The notes beneath the pieces are model-generated. The model saw nothing but the letters and a program-made list of their open reading frames with translations. It had not been told where the DNA came from and did no database searches. Shown piece by piece: positions 44,358 to 52,671 of a stretch of DNA of 64,000 nucleotides (position 1 is the stretch's first letter; the number at the start of each line of letters is the position of its first letter). Source of the DNA: an uncultured Salinimicrobium sp. (GTDB lineage: Bacteria; Bacteroidota; Bacteroidia; Flavobacteriales; Flavobacteriaceae). Position numbers and translations under genes: made by a program. The stretch lies in NCBI GenBank assembly GCA_946887075.1, contig CAMPKA010000003.1, positions 124,001 to 188,000 on the forward strand. Direction: 5' to 3'.

Positions 44358-44744
44358 CTACACTGATCCCAACACCTGTTTAAGATCAGACATCATATTC
44401 TCCCACAACATCTTTCCCTCCTCAATTTCATCTTCCTCGGCAAAATCCGTAACCATAATGGAGACATCTTTCGTAATCTCGTCCACCTGAATTCTCAATT
44501 CAAAAAAATAGCCGGTATCATCATCGTTTAACCAGCGGAACTTTACCCGCTCTCCGGTTTTTTTACTCAATAACCTGGCTTTCTCCTCGCTGCCTTCCCA
44601 TATGAAGGTGAAGAGTTCCCCTCGGGAATTGACATTGTCTGCATACCATTCACTGAGGCCCGAAGGAGTTGCGATATAATTGTACAGAAGAGATGGGGAA
44701 GCCTGAATTGGAAATTCCATTTCATACTTTATCTTTTCGTTCAT
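44358..44744 (-). CDS. START-like (SRPBCC) domain protein
   Basis: A 128-residue soluble protein with a START/AHSA1-like fold: strands EFPIQASPSLLYNYIATPSGLSEWYAD, then TFIWEGSEEKARLL and VKFRWL, ending in a long helix (MLWENMMSDLKQVLGSV). The fold holds a hydrophobic ligand or helps a partner protein; no catalytic residues are evident. It stands alone between the aminotransferase gene and tRNA-Met. The ligand is unknown. Confidence 0.82.
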   Translation of the reverse strand: MNEKIKYEMEFPIQASPSLLYNYIATPSGLSEWYADNVNSRGELFTFIWEGSEEKARLLSKKTGERVKFRWLNDDDTGYFFELRIQVDEITKDVSIMVTDFAEEDEIEEGKMLWENMMSDLKQVLGSV

Positions 44745-44829
44745 TCGTGGGCTGGATTAGTTTCCGGGCAATATAATTATTAATTACTAACCTAAAAAGA
44801 TTTCAAAAAAATTATTTCGGAAAAGATAG

Positions 44830-44860
44830 TTTGTGCCAAGGCAAATAGTTTTTATATTTG
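44830..44860 (+). promoter_or_regulatory. promoter of tRNA-Met
   Basis: TTG (44831-44833), a 19-nt spacer and TATATTTG (44853-44860), matching the Bacteroidetes consensus exactly. The tRNA starts 46 nt after the box. Confidence 0.7.
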
Positions 44861-44906
44861 CAGCCGCTAAAAGAAAGCTCTCTGTAGCCATAATTTTTGG
44901 TCGAAT

Positions 44907-44980
44907 GGCGAGATAGCTCAGTTGGTTAGAGCGTCGGATTCATAACCCGGAGGTCACGAGTTCAAATCTCGTTCTCGCTA
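44907..44980 (+). tRNA. tRNA-Met (CAU), elongator type
   Basis: A 74-nt cloverleaf with no encoded CCA. The acceptor stem is GGCGAGA/TCTCGCT with a G1-U72 wobble, the D arm is GCTC...GAGC, the anticodon loop is TTCATAA, the variable loop AGGTC, and the T arm is ACGAG-TTCAAAT-CTCGT. The anticodon CAT could also mark tRNA-Ile2 (lysidine), but the overall sequence fits elongator tRNA-Met. The A-C mismatch at the base of the anticodon loop is common in flavobacterial tRNA-Met. Confidence 0.9.
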
Positions 44981-44996
44981 CTGGAAAAGAAGGAAA

Positions 44997-45026
44997 AGTC
45001 GAAAATTTAAGTTTTCGGCTTTTTTT
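44997..45026 (+). terminator. intrinsic terminator of tRNA-Met
   Basis: AGTCGAAAA (44997-45005) pairs with TTTTCGGCT (45012-45020), one G-T pair, over a 6-nt loop; a run of T follows to 45026. Confidence 0.85.
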
Positions 45027-45624
45027 GTTTGGTACAACCCCGCTACCTCAAAAAGGATTTCCTTTTCCGCCTTTTGTTTATGTTCCTGAAAACGAAAAGG
45101 GGGAAGATGTACCTCATCACCTCCACCGTATTGGCCTCTTGCAACCTTCCCTCCAGGCATTATCCTCACTTGCATCGTAAGTTCGTTAACGCAAAATGAT
45201 GTTTCTTGATGGTATAACCCATCCTATTGATCGTTTTTTCTGACTTATGTTGGTGTTTTTACCACTTTGAAAAACCTAATACGGTTGGTAAAAAAGGTGT
45301 GAAAACAGTGATGATATCTGGGAAAATGTTACAATCCATTCCACACCATGTGGAAAAATTGGACAAATATTTCTTACAAATACAAAATTGCAGTTTCGGT
45401 GTCAGGTGCTTTTTTCCCGATCATGTGCACAACTCCCTTTCGCACTTTTCTCTATGATAGATGCATTACCAGCCCTGGAAAAACCTGATGTTGCAGATTT
45501 TGTCACCAAACATGTCACTGCTGTAAAACCTTCCTTAGGAATCAGTTCACACCGACTTCTCCTAATCGTCAGGATAATCCTGGAATCACTATTGCATCTA
45601 CTTTCCTAACTAAAAGAAATCATC
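45027..45624. other. 598-nt stretch without a supported gene
   Basis: No convincing coding region lies here. Seen instead: a 9-bp inverted repeat TTTTTACCA (45256-45264)/TGGTAAAAA (45286-45294), and a perfect 7-bp inverted repeat TTCCACA-CCA-TGTGGAA (45339-45355). A short minus-strand frame (44978-45175) has protein-like composition but overlaps the tRNA terminator and is not supported. It could hold an unannotated small RNA or a regulatory region for the 51-codon membrane ORF that follows. Confidence 0.4.
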
Positions 45625-45780
45625 ATGGGAGTAAGAGGAAAACACTTTGGAAAAAAAGAATTCTACGACGCCTATGTATCACAGATTAACTGGGATTGGT
45701 TGTTCTTTAAAGCCTTGCTGATATTTGGAGGCATTTTGCTGATCGGTCTGATCGTGTTTCTCCTGTGGTTTATCCAGTGA
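45625..45780 (+). CDS. 51-residue single-pass membrane protein
   Basis: A short ORF below usual length cut-offs: ATG at 45625, 51 residues, stop at 45778-45780. The N-terminus is basic and polar (MGVRGKHFGKKEFYDAYVSQ), followed by one strong transmembrane helix (ALLIFGGILLIGLIVFLLWF) at about residues 30-49. The layout resembles small membrane peptides that regulate transporters or envelope stress. No promoter box stands out. It lies between tRNA-Met and the AI-2E transporter on the opposite strand; function unknown. Confidence 0.6.
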   Translation: MGVRGKHFGKKEFYDAYVSQINWDWLFFKALLIFGGILLIGLIVFLLWFIQ

Positions 45781-45908
45781 ATCTGTCAACCACATTCAAC
45801 TGCAAAGGGGGTTGCTGATTCTCTTATGTATGAACTAGAAAATTTCTAAGTTCCTTTATGGAACATTGCTAAATCTGCGGAAGCTCACGGGAATGGTGGT
45901 GCCAAAGG

Positions 45909-47033
45909 TTATTCCTTAGTGTCTTCTTTCCCAAGGAAATATCCGACCGGATGTAACATTGAGACATTATCAGCTATGGCTTTAATGAAGCTGAAGAGGG
46001 GAAGAAACACCACCATTCCAATTACCCCCCATACCGCCGCTCCCACCGTGACCGACAGAATAGTAAACAAAGGATTGATGTTCATGCGGTCTCCCACCAC
46101 ATACGGCTCGAGAAAATAGCTTTCAAAAAACTGGCCTATTGTTACGGTGCCCACAACAATCCAGACAGCGTTGAGACTTCCGGTCGTGATAAAGGCGATT
46201 CCCACCGCCAGAATATTTCCTATCATAGTTCCCACGTAAGGCACCAGCGTCAGAACGGAAGCTAATAAAGCCGTGGTAAAAGCGCCCTTCATTCCAGCTA
46301 TGAGAAACCCCAGCGTATAGAAGCCGGTGAGCACGAGGATCAGTATGACATGGCCAAAGAGATACTGCTGGGCATCTTTGAGTATTTCCGCAATAACAGT
46401 TTCTCCACGTCCCCTGTGTCTTTCAGGTACAAAGTACAGAACTGCCTTTTCAAACTTATTCCGGAACAGCAACATAAAAAAGATATAGACGCATATAAGC
46501 AGGAACGTGGTAATGGAATGGAAGGTCCAGGTAAGCGCCTTTTTAAGAAATCCCTGAACACTTCCGAAGGTGCTATCACCGGTTTGTTCTGCCGAAGAAC
46601 CGGAGGACCTACTCCTGTTCGCATTATCTGAAAGCGGTTCAGGCTTCTGGCTCTGAGTTCCCTGGAACGGATTTTCGAGATTATATCCGATCTTCTTTTC
46701 AAAAAAGGAATCCACCTGAGTGTACATCTGTGAAATCCGGTCCTGAATTGTAGAAGCGTTCGAGGCGACCTTCTTGACCTCTGCTCCAACAGCGACAACA
46801 ACAACGCATACGAATATTACAAAAATCAGATCGGATGTAAATGCTGCCCATCCTCTGTTGAAGCCATGTTTTTGAAGAAAATTGGCAACAGGAGACAAAA
46901 CCATCGCTAGGAGAATCGCCAAAAAAATGGGAGCCAAAACACTCTTGGCCATCGACAATCCATAAAACAGCAGAAAAACAGACCCTATTACCAAAAAAGC
47001 ATTTAGAAGAAGCGGTTTTACCTTTCTTTCCAT
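45909..47033 (-). CDS. AI-2E family transporter (PerM-like)
   Basis: A 374-residue integral membrane protein of the AI-2E/PerM family, with about eight hydrophobic segments including the N-terminal FLVIGSVFLLFYGLSMAKSVLAPIFLAILLAM and the C-terminal FAFLPLFSFIKAIA-type helix. The characteristic SYFLEPYVVGDRMNINPLFTIL motif is present near residues 310-330. A Ser/Pro-rich cytosolic loop (PEPLSDNANRSRSSGSSAEQTG) interrupts the first half. Despite the family name, most members are not proven to move autoinducer-2; some export sodium or organic acids. Transcribed away from the small ORF. Confidence 0.88.
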   Translation of the reverse strand: MERKVKPLLLNAFLVIGSVFLLFYGLSMAKSVLAPIFLAILLAMVLSPVANFLQKHGFNRGWAAFTSDLIFVIFVCVVVVAVGAEVKKVASNASTIQDRISQMYTQVDSFFEKKIGYNLENPFQGTQSQKPEPLSDNANRSRSSGSSAEQTGDSTFGSVQGFLKKALTWTFHSITTFLLICVYIFFMLLFRNKFEKAVLYFVPERHRGRGETVIAEILKDAQQYLFGHVILILVLTGFYTLGFLIAGMKGAFTTALLASVLTLVPYVGTMIGNILAVGIAFITTGSLNAVWIVVGTVTIGQFFESYFLEPYVVGDRMNINPLFTILSVTVGAAVWGVIGMVVFLPLFSFIKAIADNVSMLHPVGYFLGKEDTKE

Positions 47034-47369
47034 GATTAAATGGTTTATTCCTCGAAATTTTCTTAGGTTTAGAAATGAAGTTATGGTTTCTTACAGCCGG
47101 AGGCTGCTAAAAGTGCGTTAAATAAAGCTGCTGAAACGAAGGAAACCTGAAGCTCGACCGTCATCCGCGATTGGAATTCTTGCAAAAACCCACTGCCGCA
47201 TTCGCGCTTTCTTAGCAAAGATCAGACTGCAGCATCGCAGCTTTCCAATACCACCAGTCCAAACCATGGCCGACATTTGTCCTGCTCGCAACTAAACCAA
47301 GCCGATACAGTTCTGCAGCGTATGGTGGATTATCGGGGGAGTGGATTTCTTCATTTATTCCGGGCCGTC
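47034..47369. other. 336-nt spacer between hisS and the AI-2E gene
   Basis: Both neighbours read leftwards. A minus-strand ORF of 49 codons (start 47267, stop 47118) gives a basic peptide with two adjacent cysteines (KLRCCSLIFAKKARMRQW); no RBS or promoter supports it. CAGCC-GGA-GGCTG (47094-47106) and CTGC-AGCATC-GCAG form short hairpins. Base composition looks higher in G+C than other spacers here. It may be an RNA element or an interspersed repeat; see findings. Confidence 0.35.
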
Positions 47370-48743
47370 CTATTTGCTGAGTTGTTCCAGTAATTCAGAC
47401 ATATTCAGTCTGTCCTGCCTCCCGGTCTGCATATTTTTCAGGGTAAACTGCCCATTTCGGATTTCTTCCTCTCCAGCCAGTATCACAAATGGTATCTCCC
47501 GCTTGTTGGCATGGTTCATTTGTTTTTTCATCTTGGCTTCCTCTGGATAAAGCTCAACAGCTATACCGGAAGAACGCAACTGCTTAATCGCCTGAAGGCA
47601 GTAACGACTTTCCTTATCGCCAAAATTGATAAACATTGCCTTTACCCGCCCAGAAGCTGCAGGAGGAAAAAGATCAAGTTCTTCCAGAACAAGATAAATA
47701 CGATCAAGACCAAAGGAAATACCTACCCCACTCACTCCTCTTAGACCGAATATCCCAGTGAGGTCATCATACCTTCCCCCTCCTCCGATGGATCCCATTG
47801 CAACATCTTTTGGTGCAGAAACTTCAAAGATAGCACCGGTGTAGTAATTGAGCCCTCTTGCCAGCGTCACATCCAATTCTAAATGCGCTGCCTTAAGCCC
47901 GAGCTCAAATACCGCCTCATATACGAACACCAGTTCCTCGATCCCCTTGATTCCGACTTTCGAAGATGAAAGGATATCCTTCAGCAGGCTGATCTTATCA
48001 GAAAACTTTCCCTCAAGATTAAATACGCCGCTGATCTTGTCAATGGCTTCTGAGGATATTCCTTTTGACCGCAGCTCCTCCTTTACCCCTTCCTCACCTA
48101 TTTTATCCAGCTTATCCAAAGCAACGGTAAAGTCCATAAGTTTCTCGGATTCTCCGATTACCTCAGCGAATCCGGCCAGAATTTTTCTGTTGTTCATTTT
48201 AATGGTCACTCCCTGCAGATTGAGAGAATAAAAGGCTGCATCATATAACTGCACCAGCTCGACTTCCTGCCACAGGCTAGAACTGCCGACAACATCGGCA
48301 TCGCATTGATAGAATTCCCTGAATCTTCCCTTTTGAGGCCTGTCCGCCCTCCATACAGGCTGGATCTGGTATCTTTTAAAAGGAAATTCAATGGAATTAC
48401 GGTGTTGAACAACATATCTTGCGAAAGGAACGGTCAAATCATAACGTAAGGCTTTTTCGCTGATGGAAGGGGTAAGGTTCTGACTATCCCTTGCCACATA
48501 AGCCTCCTGATCGGCTTTAGAAAGGTAATCTCCTGAATTCAGGATTTTGAAAATTAGACGATCTCCCTCCTCCCCGTATTTCCCCATCAGGGTATCGCTG
48601 TTCTCGAAACTGGGGGTCTCAATAGGCTGGAAACCGAAGTACTCAAACTGTTTTCTGATTTTTTCGATGATATAATTCCTGCGGTTGACCTCTGAAGGTG
48701 AGAAATCTCGTGTTCCTTTTGGAATGCTTGGTTTAAAAGTCAT
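47370..48743 (-). CDS. hisS: histidyl-tRNA synthetase
   Basis: A 457-residue class II aminoacyl-tRNA synthetase charging tRNA-His. Motif 1 appears in PIETPSFENSDTLM, motif 2 as YDLTVPFARYV and RYQIQPVWRADRPQKGRFREFYQCD, the histidine-specific ARGLNYYTGAIFE, and motif 3 GVGISFGLDRIY. The C-terminal anticodon-binding domain (KAMFINFG, SGIAVELYPEEAKMKKQ) is complete. A frame extends to 48767, but the typical N-terminus MTFKPSIPKGTRDF begins at 48743. It stands alone with a near-consensus -7 element upstream. The unexplained spacer follows its stop codon. Confidence 0.95.
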   Translation of the reverse strand: MTFKPSIPKGTRDFSPSEVNRRNYIIEKIRKQFEYFGFQPIETPSFENSDTLMGKYGEEGDRLIFKILNSGDYLSKADQEAYVARDSQNLTPSISEKALRYDLTVPFARYVVQHRNSIEFPFKRYQIQPVWRADRPQKGRFREFYQCDADVVGSSSLWQEVELVQLYDAAFYSLNLQGVTIKMNNRKILAGFAEVIGESEKLMDFTVALDKLDKIGEEGVKEELRSKGISSEAIDKISGVFNLEGKFSDKISLLKDILSSSKVGIKGIEELVFVYEAVFELGLKAAHLELDVTLARGLNYYTGAIFEVSAPKDVAMGSIGGGGRYDDLTGIFGLRGVSGVGISFGLDRIYLVLEELDLFPPAASGRVKAMFINFGDKESRYCLQAIKQLRSSGIAVELYPEEAKMKKQMNHANKREIPFVILAGEEEIRNGQFTLKNMQTGRQDRLNMSELLEQLSK

Positions 48744-48872
48744 GCTCAGAATGGGTTTCAGCCGCAAATATCCGAAATTTAATAGGAATTTAGGAGATCG
48801 AGGACAATACTAAATCATGATGTGTAACAACCAGCACAGTTCCACGTCTAATAGAAAAACCCGACAACAAAG

Positions 48873-50111
48873 ATGTTTCCACTGCTGAAGGAAAATATTC
48901 GAATAGCCTTCTATTCTATAAAAAGTCAGTTGTTACGCACTATTCTGACGGTATTGATCATCGCCATAGGGATTACAGCCCTGGTGGGGATTCTGAGCTC
49001 TGTTGCTGCCCTGGAAAATACGATCACCGGTGACTTTGCCTCGATGGGATCCAATACCTTCAACCTGCAGCAATACGATTCCTCAGTTAGAATTAACAGT
49101 GGAGAAAAAGAGAAGGTAAACCCGGTTATAGATTACAGAGAAGTAAAGGAATTTAAGGATAACTATGAATTTCCTGGAACACGTACCTCAATATCCTTTA
49201 CCGGGACGTCCTCGGCCGAGGTGAAATATGAGAACGAGAAAACAGACCCAGAGGTATCCGTACTTGGCGTAAACGAGAATTTCGTGACCAACTCAGGGTT
49301 GGAAATTGCACAGGGCAGGGACCTGAATATCCTCGACATCGAAAACAATAACAATGTGGCTATTCTGGGTGCTGATTTTACAGAAGGCCTTTTTCAGGGT
49401 CTTGACCCGATAGGCAAAACCATTTCAGTAAGAGGAGTGAAACTCAATGTTGTAGGCGTCCTGAAATCAAAAGGATCCACTTTCGGCAATAGTCAGGATC
49501 TGCGGGTTCTGATCCCGGTCCAGCTCGCCAGATCCATTTTTACTGCTCCCAACATAAATTATAACATCAGCGTTCGGGTAGAAAACAAAGAGCTGTTTGA
49601 AGGAGCACAGGATCAAGCCATCCTGACCTTCAGGAATATCAGGGGTCTCAGGCCTCTGGAGGAAAATAATTTCGGAATAACCCGTAGCGATGACCTGTTG
49701 AACAGAATATTTTCCATCACCCAGTACCTGAGCATTGCCGCGTGGGTGATCTCCATTATTACCATTTTCGGATCTTCAATTGCCTTGATGAACATCATGT
49801 TGGTCTCGGTCAGTGAACGAACCAGGGAGATCGGTGTACGAAAGGCCCTGGGTGCAAAACGCAGTACTATAGCGACCCAATTTTTTATGGAAACGCTGAT
49901 CATCGGTCAGTTGGGGGGATTGTTCGGGATAATTTTTGGAATCCTGATAGGGATAGCTGTTTCCTCGGCTGTAGAATTCGATTTTACCACACCATGGGCA
50001 GCCATACTCTCTGCCACAGGCATCACAATCATTGTGGCGATATTGGCCGGAAGCTATCCGGCAGCTAAGGCTGCTAAACAAGATCCGATCGAATCTCTGA
50101 GATACGAGTAG
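48873..50111 (+). CDS. ABC transporter permease, MacB/FtsX type
   Basis: A 412-residue permease of the MacB/LolC/FtsX type. The N-terminal transmembrane helix (LRTILTVLIIAIGITALVGIL) is followed by a large periplasmic MacB_PCD domain (residues about 40-270) and a C-terminal FtsX domain with three helices, including the NIMLVSVSERTREIGVRKALGAK motif. The partner ATPase is not adjacent. Such permeases extract lipoproteins or export antimicrobials or macrolides; which applies is not visible. Confidence 0.9.
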   Translation: MFPLLKENIRIAFYSIKSQLLRTILTVLIIAIGITALVGILSSVAALENTITGDFASMGSNTFNLQQYDSSVRINSGEKEKVNPVIDYREVKEFKDNYEFPGTRTSISFTGTSSAEVKYENEKTDPEVSVLGVNENFVTNSGLEIAQGRDLNILDIENNNNVAILGADFTEGLFQGLDPIGKTISVRGVKLNVVGVLKSKGSTFGNSQDLRVLIPVQLARSIFTAPNINYNISVRVENKELFEGAQDQAILTFRNIRGLRPLEENNFGITRSDDLLNRIFSITQYLSIAAWVISIITIFGSSIALMNIMLVSVSERTREIGVRKALGAKRSTIATQFFMETLIIGQLGGLFGIIFGILIGIAVSSAVEFDFTTPWAAILSATGITIIVAILAGSYPAAKAAKQDPIESLRYE

Positions 50112-50129
50112 CGGGTTTTTTCCCTGAAA

Positions 50130-50603
50130 TCAGAGACCGAGATGTTTTTCAAAAAATCGGTACAGATCACCTTTGGTTATTACAGCGCCCTGTTGAATCA
50201 AGGCAAAGACATCCGTGTTCCGATCGGCTGAGATGGCCTTGGTGGAAGTAAACAGAGACACCCGGTCATCCATTAAATTCTGTTGGAGCCAGGCATAGCC
50301 CTGAGGAGTTGTAACATCGATGTCGTTATCGCTGACCTTAATGGCAATCAGGTTGATTTCCAATTCGGTGATCTTAAAAAGAAAAATCTGATTTGGAGAA
50401 AAATGTTCCAGGAAACGGGCCTTGTCCAACACCCCTTCCCAGACCAGATCACTGAAAACATCAAGTTCTTCCTCGGCGACTTGAGGTTTTTCCGCTTTGA
50501 TAGATTCCCATTCTTCCGCAGTGATCGACTGACTGGCCAGAAAGTTTATAAATTCCTGGTGCATCTCCTCAAATTGTTCCCGGGTTAGCCTTGCGTATTT
50601 CAT
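50130..50603 (-). CDS. DUF6495 family protein
   Basis: A 157-residue soluble protein of the flavobacterial DUF6495 family. It begins MKYARLTREQFEEMHQEFINFLASQ, has a KPQVAEEELDVFSDLVWEGVL core, and ends in a helical segment (ITKGDLYRFFEKHLGL). No catalytic motif is seen. It lies downstream of the rpsF-rpsR-rplI cluster, so it may be read through from it, although a terminator-like hairpin (50653-50680) separates them. Function unknown. Confidence 0.8.
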   Translation of the reverse strand: MKYARLTREQFEEMHQEFINFLASQSITAEEWESIKAEKPQVAEEELDVFSDLVWEGVLDKARFLEHFSPNQIFLFKITELEINLIAIKVSDNDIDVTTPQGYAWLQQNLMDDRVSLFTSTKAISADRNTDVFALIQQGAVITKGDLYRFFEKHLGL

Positions 50604-50652
50604 CTGAGCAAAATTTTTGATGATATTCTATTCCTCCAAAAGTCATATTACG

Positions 50653-50680
50653 AAAAAAGCCCACTTTACAGCAGGCTTTT
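50653..50680 (-). terminator. terminator after rplI
   Basis: On the minus strand AAAAGCC (plus 50674-50680) pairs with GGCTTTT (plus 50655-50661), followed by a T-rich run. The loop is 12 nt, so the stem is only moderate. It ends the ribosomal cluster before the DUF6495 gene. Confidence 0.6.
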
Positions 50681-50698
50681 AATGATATTGGCTCAGGA

Positions 50699-51148
50699 TT
50701 ATGCCTCGGAAACAACTTCGAACCGGAAGTCGGATACCACCTCGCGATGAAATCGCAAAGTAGCTTCGTACTGACCCAATCGTTTGATATTTCCTCCTGC
50801 GATAGAGATGTATTTTTTGTCGATCTCAACCCCTTCCTTATTGAGGGCATCGGCCAGATCTGCATTCGTCACAGACCCGTATATCTTGTCTCCAGCTCCT
50901 GCCTTTGCAGTAAGTTTGACATCCAGTCCGTTGAGCTTGTCAGCCTGAGCTTTAGCCTCTTTGATTTCTTTCTGTTCCTTATAAGATCTTTGTTTCAGGG
51001 TCTCCTGAAGCACTTTTTTTGCAGATGGCGTTGCCAACACTGCTGCACCCTGCGGGATCAGGAAATTTCTGCCATAACCTGGCTTAACCGTAACGAGATC
51101 ATCTTTAAATCCCAGATTCTCCACGTCTTTTTTAAGTATCAGTTCCAT
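50699..51148 (-). CDS. rplI: ribosomal protein bL9
   Basis: A 149-residue large-subunit ribosomal protein. The N-terminal rRNA-binding domain MELILKKDVENLGFKDDLVTVKPGYGRNFLIPQG is diagnostic, joined by a long alpha-helix (KKVLQETLKQRSYKEQKEIKEAKAQADKLN) to the C-terminal domain with AGAGDKIYGSVTNADLADALNKEG. Last gene of the rpsF-rpsR-rplI cluster, 13 nt after rpsR, and complete in length. Confidence 0.97.
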   Translation of the reverse strand: MELILKKDVENLGFKDDLVTVKPGYGRNFLIPQGAAVLATPSAKKVLQETLKQRSYKEQKEIKEAKAQADKLNGLDVKLTAKAGAGDKIYGSVTNADLADALNKEGVEIDKKYISIAGGNIKRLGQYEATLRFHREVVSDFRFEVVSEA

Positions 51149-51161
51149 AATATCCCTCTTT

Positions 51162-51458
51162 TTATTTTAGTAAATCACCCACGTAAGGCATTAAAGCCAA
51201 GTGACGGGCACGTTTTACGGCCACAGCCACTTTTCTCTGATATTTCAAGGAAGTACCTGTAAGTCTCCGTGGTAAAAGTTTTCCCTGTTCATTCACAAAA
51301 CTCATGAGGAAATCTGGATCCTTGTAATCGATATACTTTATTCCAGACCTTTTAAAACGACAGTATTTCTTCGCTTTGGTAGTTTCTATGTTAAGAGGGG
51401 TAAGATATCTGATCTCCCCATCCTTTTTTCCTTTTGCTTGTTGTTCAATAGATGACAT
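51162..51458 (-). CDS. rpsR: ribosomal protein bS18
   Basis: A 98-residue small-subunit protein with a flavobacterial N-terminal extension ([16 protein letters not shown]). The conserved core [45 protein letters not shown] is complete. A longer frame starting at 51503 overlaps rpsF and gives no family N-terminus, so 51458 is used. It sits 2 nt after the rpsF stop codon, within the conserved rpsF-rpsR-rplI order. Confidence 0.96.
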   Translation of the reverse strand: MSSIEQQAKGKKDGEIRYLTPLNIETTKAKKYCRFKRSGIKYIDYKDPDFLMSFVNEQGKLLPRRLTGTSLKYQRKVAVAVKRARHLALMPYVGDLLK

Positions 51459-51460
51459 AC

Positions 51461-51799
51461 TTACGCTTTTTCTTTGTTCCTTTTTCGTCTTTTCTCTGCC
51501 CACTCCACCGCATGCTTGTCAAGCTTCACGGTCAGGTAACGCATCATCCTTTCGTCCCTCCGGAATTCCACTTCAAGAGGACCTATCGCCTCCCCCGGTG
51601 CTTTAAATTCGAAAAGATGGTAAAAACCACTTTTTTTGTGCTGAATCGGGTAAGCTAATTTCTTTAGCCCCCAATCCTCTTTGGATATCATCTCTGCACC
51701 GTTAGAAACAAGAAAATCTTCGTATTTCTTAACTGTTTCCTTTATCTGGTCATCAGATAAAACGGGATTCAAGATGAAAACAGTTTCATAATGATTCAT
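51461..51799 (-). CDS. rpsF: ribosomal protein bS6
   Basis: A 112-residue small-subunit ribosomal protein, first gene of the rpsF-rpsR-rplI cluster. The pattern [30 protein letters not shown] and the [16 protein letters not shown] segment are typical, with the basic tail [11 protein letters not shown] strong promoter (TTG and TACTTTTG, 19 nt apart) lies upstream. The single-stranded DNA-binding gene often found between rpsF and rpsR elsewhere is absent here. Confidence 0.97.
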   Translation of the reverse strand: MNHYETVFILNPVLSDDQIKETVKKYEDFLVSNGAEMISKEDWGLKKLAYPIQHKKSGFYHLFEFKAPGEAIGPLEVEFRRDERMMRYLTVKLDKHAVEWAEKRRKRNKEKA

Positions 51800-51826
51800 A
51801 AAAATAACTTTAGATTAAATTGGGCG

Positions 51827-51856
51827 CAAAAGTAGAACTATTATTTCATTTTTCAA
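51827..51856 (-). promoter_or_regulatory. promoter of the rpsF-rpsR-rplI cluster
   Basis: On the minus strand TTG (plus 51854-51856), a 19-nt spacer and TACTTTTG (plus 51827-51834) fit the Bacteroidetes consensus. The rpsF start lies 27 nt downstream of the box. Confidence 0.7.
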
Positions 51857-51960
51857 AGAATGGGAGAAAAGAGGAATGGCTTTTTTAATCGACGAAATCC
51901 AGTTTTTGCTTTTTTTTATGATTTTTTTTGGTTATTATTGCTATAGAAATCCGATTTTCC

Positions 51961-52671
51961 GTGGAAGAAGTATTACTAAAATGTGCCGTAGTTGACGATT
52001 CCAGCCTCCAGCGCCTTTCCATAGTTAAGTTGATCAAAGATCATCCTAATCTCAAGTTGGTAGCTGAATACAACAATGCGATAGAGACGAAGAATGGATT
52101 ATTGGATGTGGAGGTGGATCTTATCTTCCTGGATATAGAAATGCCGATTCTTTCCGGTTTTGATTTGTTGGACGATCTTCCGAACAAGCCTCAGATCATC
52201 TTTGTGACCGGAAAAACCAAATATGCCTTCAAAGCCTTTGATTATGATGCTGTCGATTACCTGCACAAACCCATTTCCAAGGAACGGTTCTTGAATGCGG
52301 TATCCAAGGCGATCAACCTTTACAGACTCAAACAGGAAGGAACTCCGCCCGAGGATGAGAACTATATTTTTGTGAAGAGCAATCTCAAAAATCGTAAGGT
52401 TTTTCTCAATAAGCTCAAATACATTGAGGCTCTTGGTGACTATGTCAAATTCGTCACAGAAAAAGACAACTTTGTGGTATTGGCTACAATGAAATCTTTT
52501 GAGAATCAGTTACCTTCCAATAAATTCCTGCGAATCCATAAGTCCTATATCGTTAATCTCGATAAGATAGAACGCTATAACAGCCGAAATATCGAAATTG
52601 ATAAACAGCAGATTCCTTTGAGCAGACACAAAAAGAGCAATCTTATCGAGGCCCTAGCAGCCAATCAATAG
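51961..52671 (+). CDS. LytTR family response regulator
   Basis: A 236-residue two-component response regulator: an N-terminal receiver domain with the phosphorylated Asp in LIFLDIEMPILSG and the switch Lys in YLHKPISKE, then a C-terminal LytTR DNA-binding domain (NYIFVKSNLKNRKVFLNKLKYIEALGDYV, FLRIHKSYIVNLDKI). The open frame reaches back to 51928, but GTG at 51961 gives the family N-terminus and is chosen. No histidine kinase lies next to it, so its partner is elsewhere. It ends overlapping the convergent priA gene by 7 nt. Confidence 0.88.
   Translation: MEEVLLKCAVVDDSSLQRLSIVKLIKDHPNLKLVAEYNNAIETKNGLLDVEVDLIFLDIEMPILSGFDLLDDLPNKPQIIFVTGKTKYAFKAFDYDAVDYLHKPISKERFLNAVSKAINLYRLKQEGTPPEDENYIFVKSNLKNRKVFLNKLKYIEALGDYVKFVTEKDNFVVLATMKSFENQLPSNKFLRIHKSYIVNLDKIERYNSRNIEIDKQQIPLSRHKKSNLIEALAANQ

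Noticed and set aside
44978..45175. A 65-codon minus-strand frame beside tRNA-Met with protein-like composition.
   Set aside because: It runs into the tRNA terminator and the tRNA's last bases, has no promoter and no recognizable family, so it is treated as chance open frame.
47034..47369. Cobalamin-type riboswitch in the spacer after hisS, suggested by CCACTGC and hairpins.
   Set aside because: No B12 box or conserved core motifs are present on either strand, and the downstream gene is an AI-2E transporter without a vitamin link.
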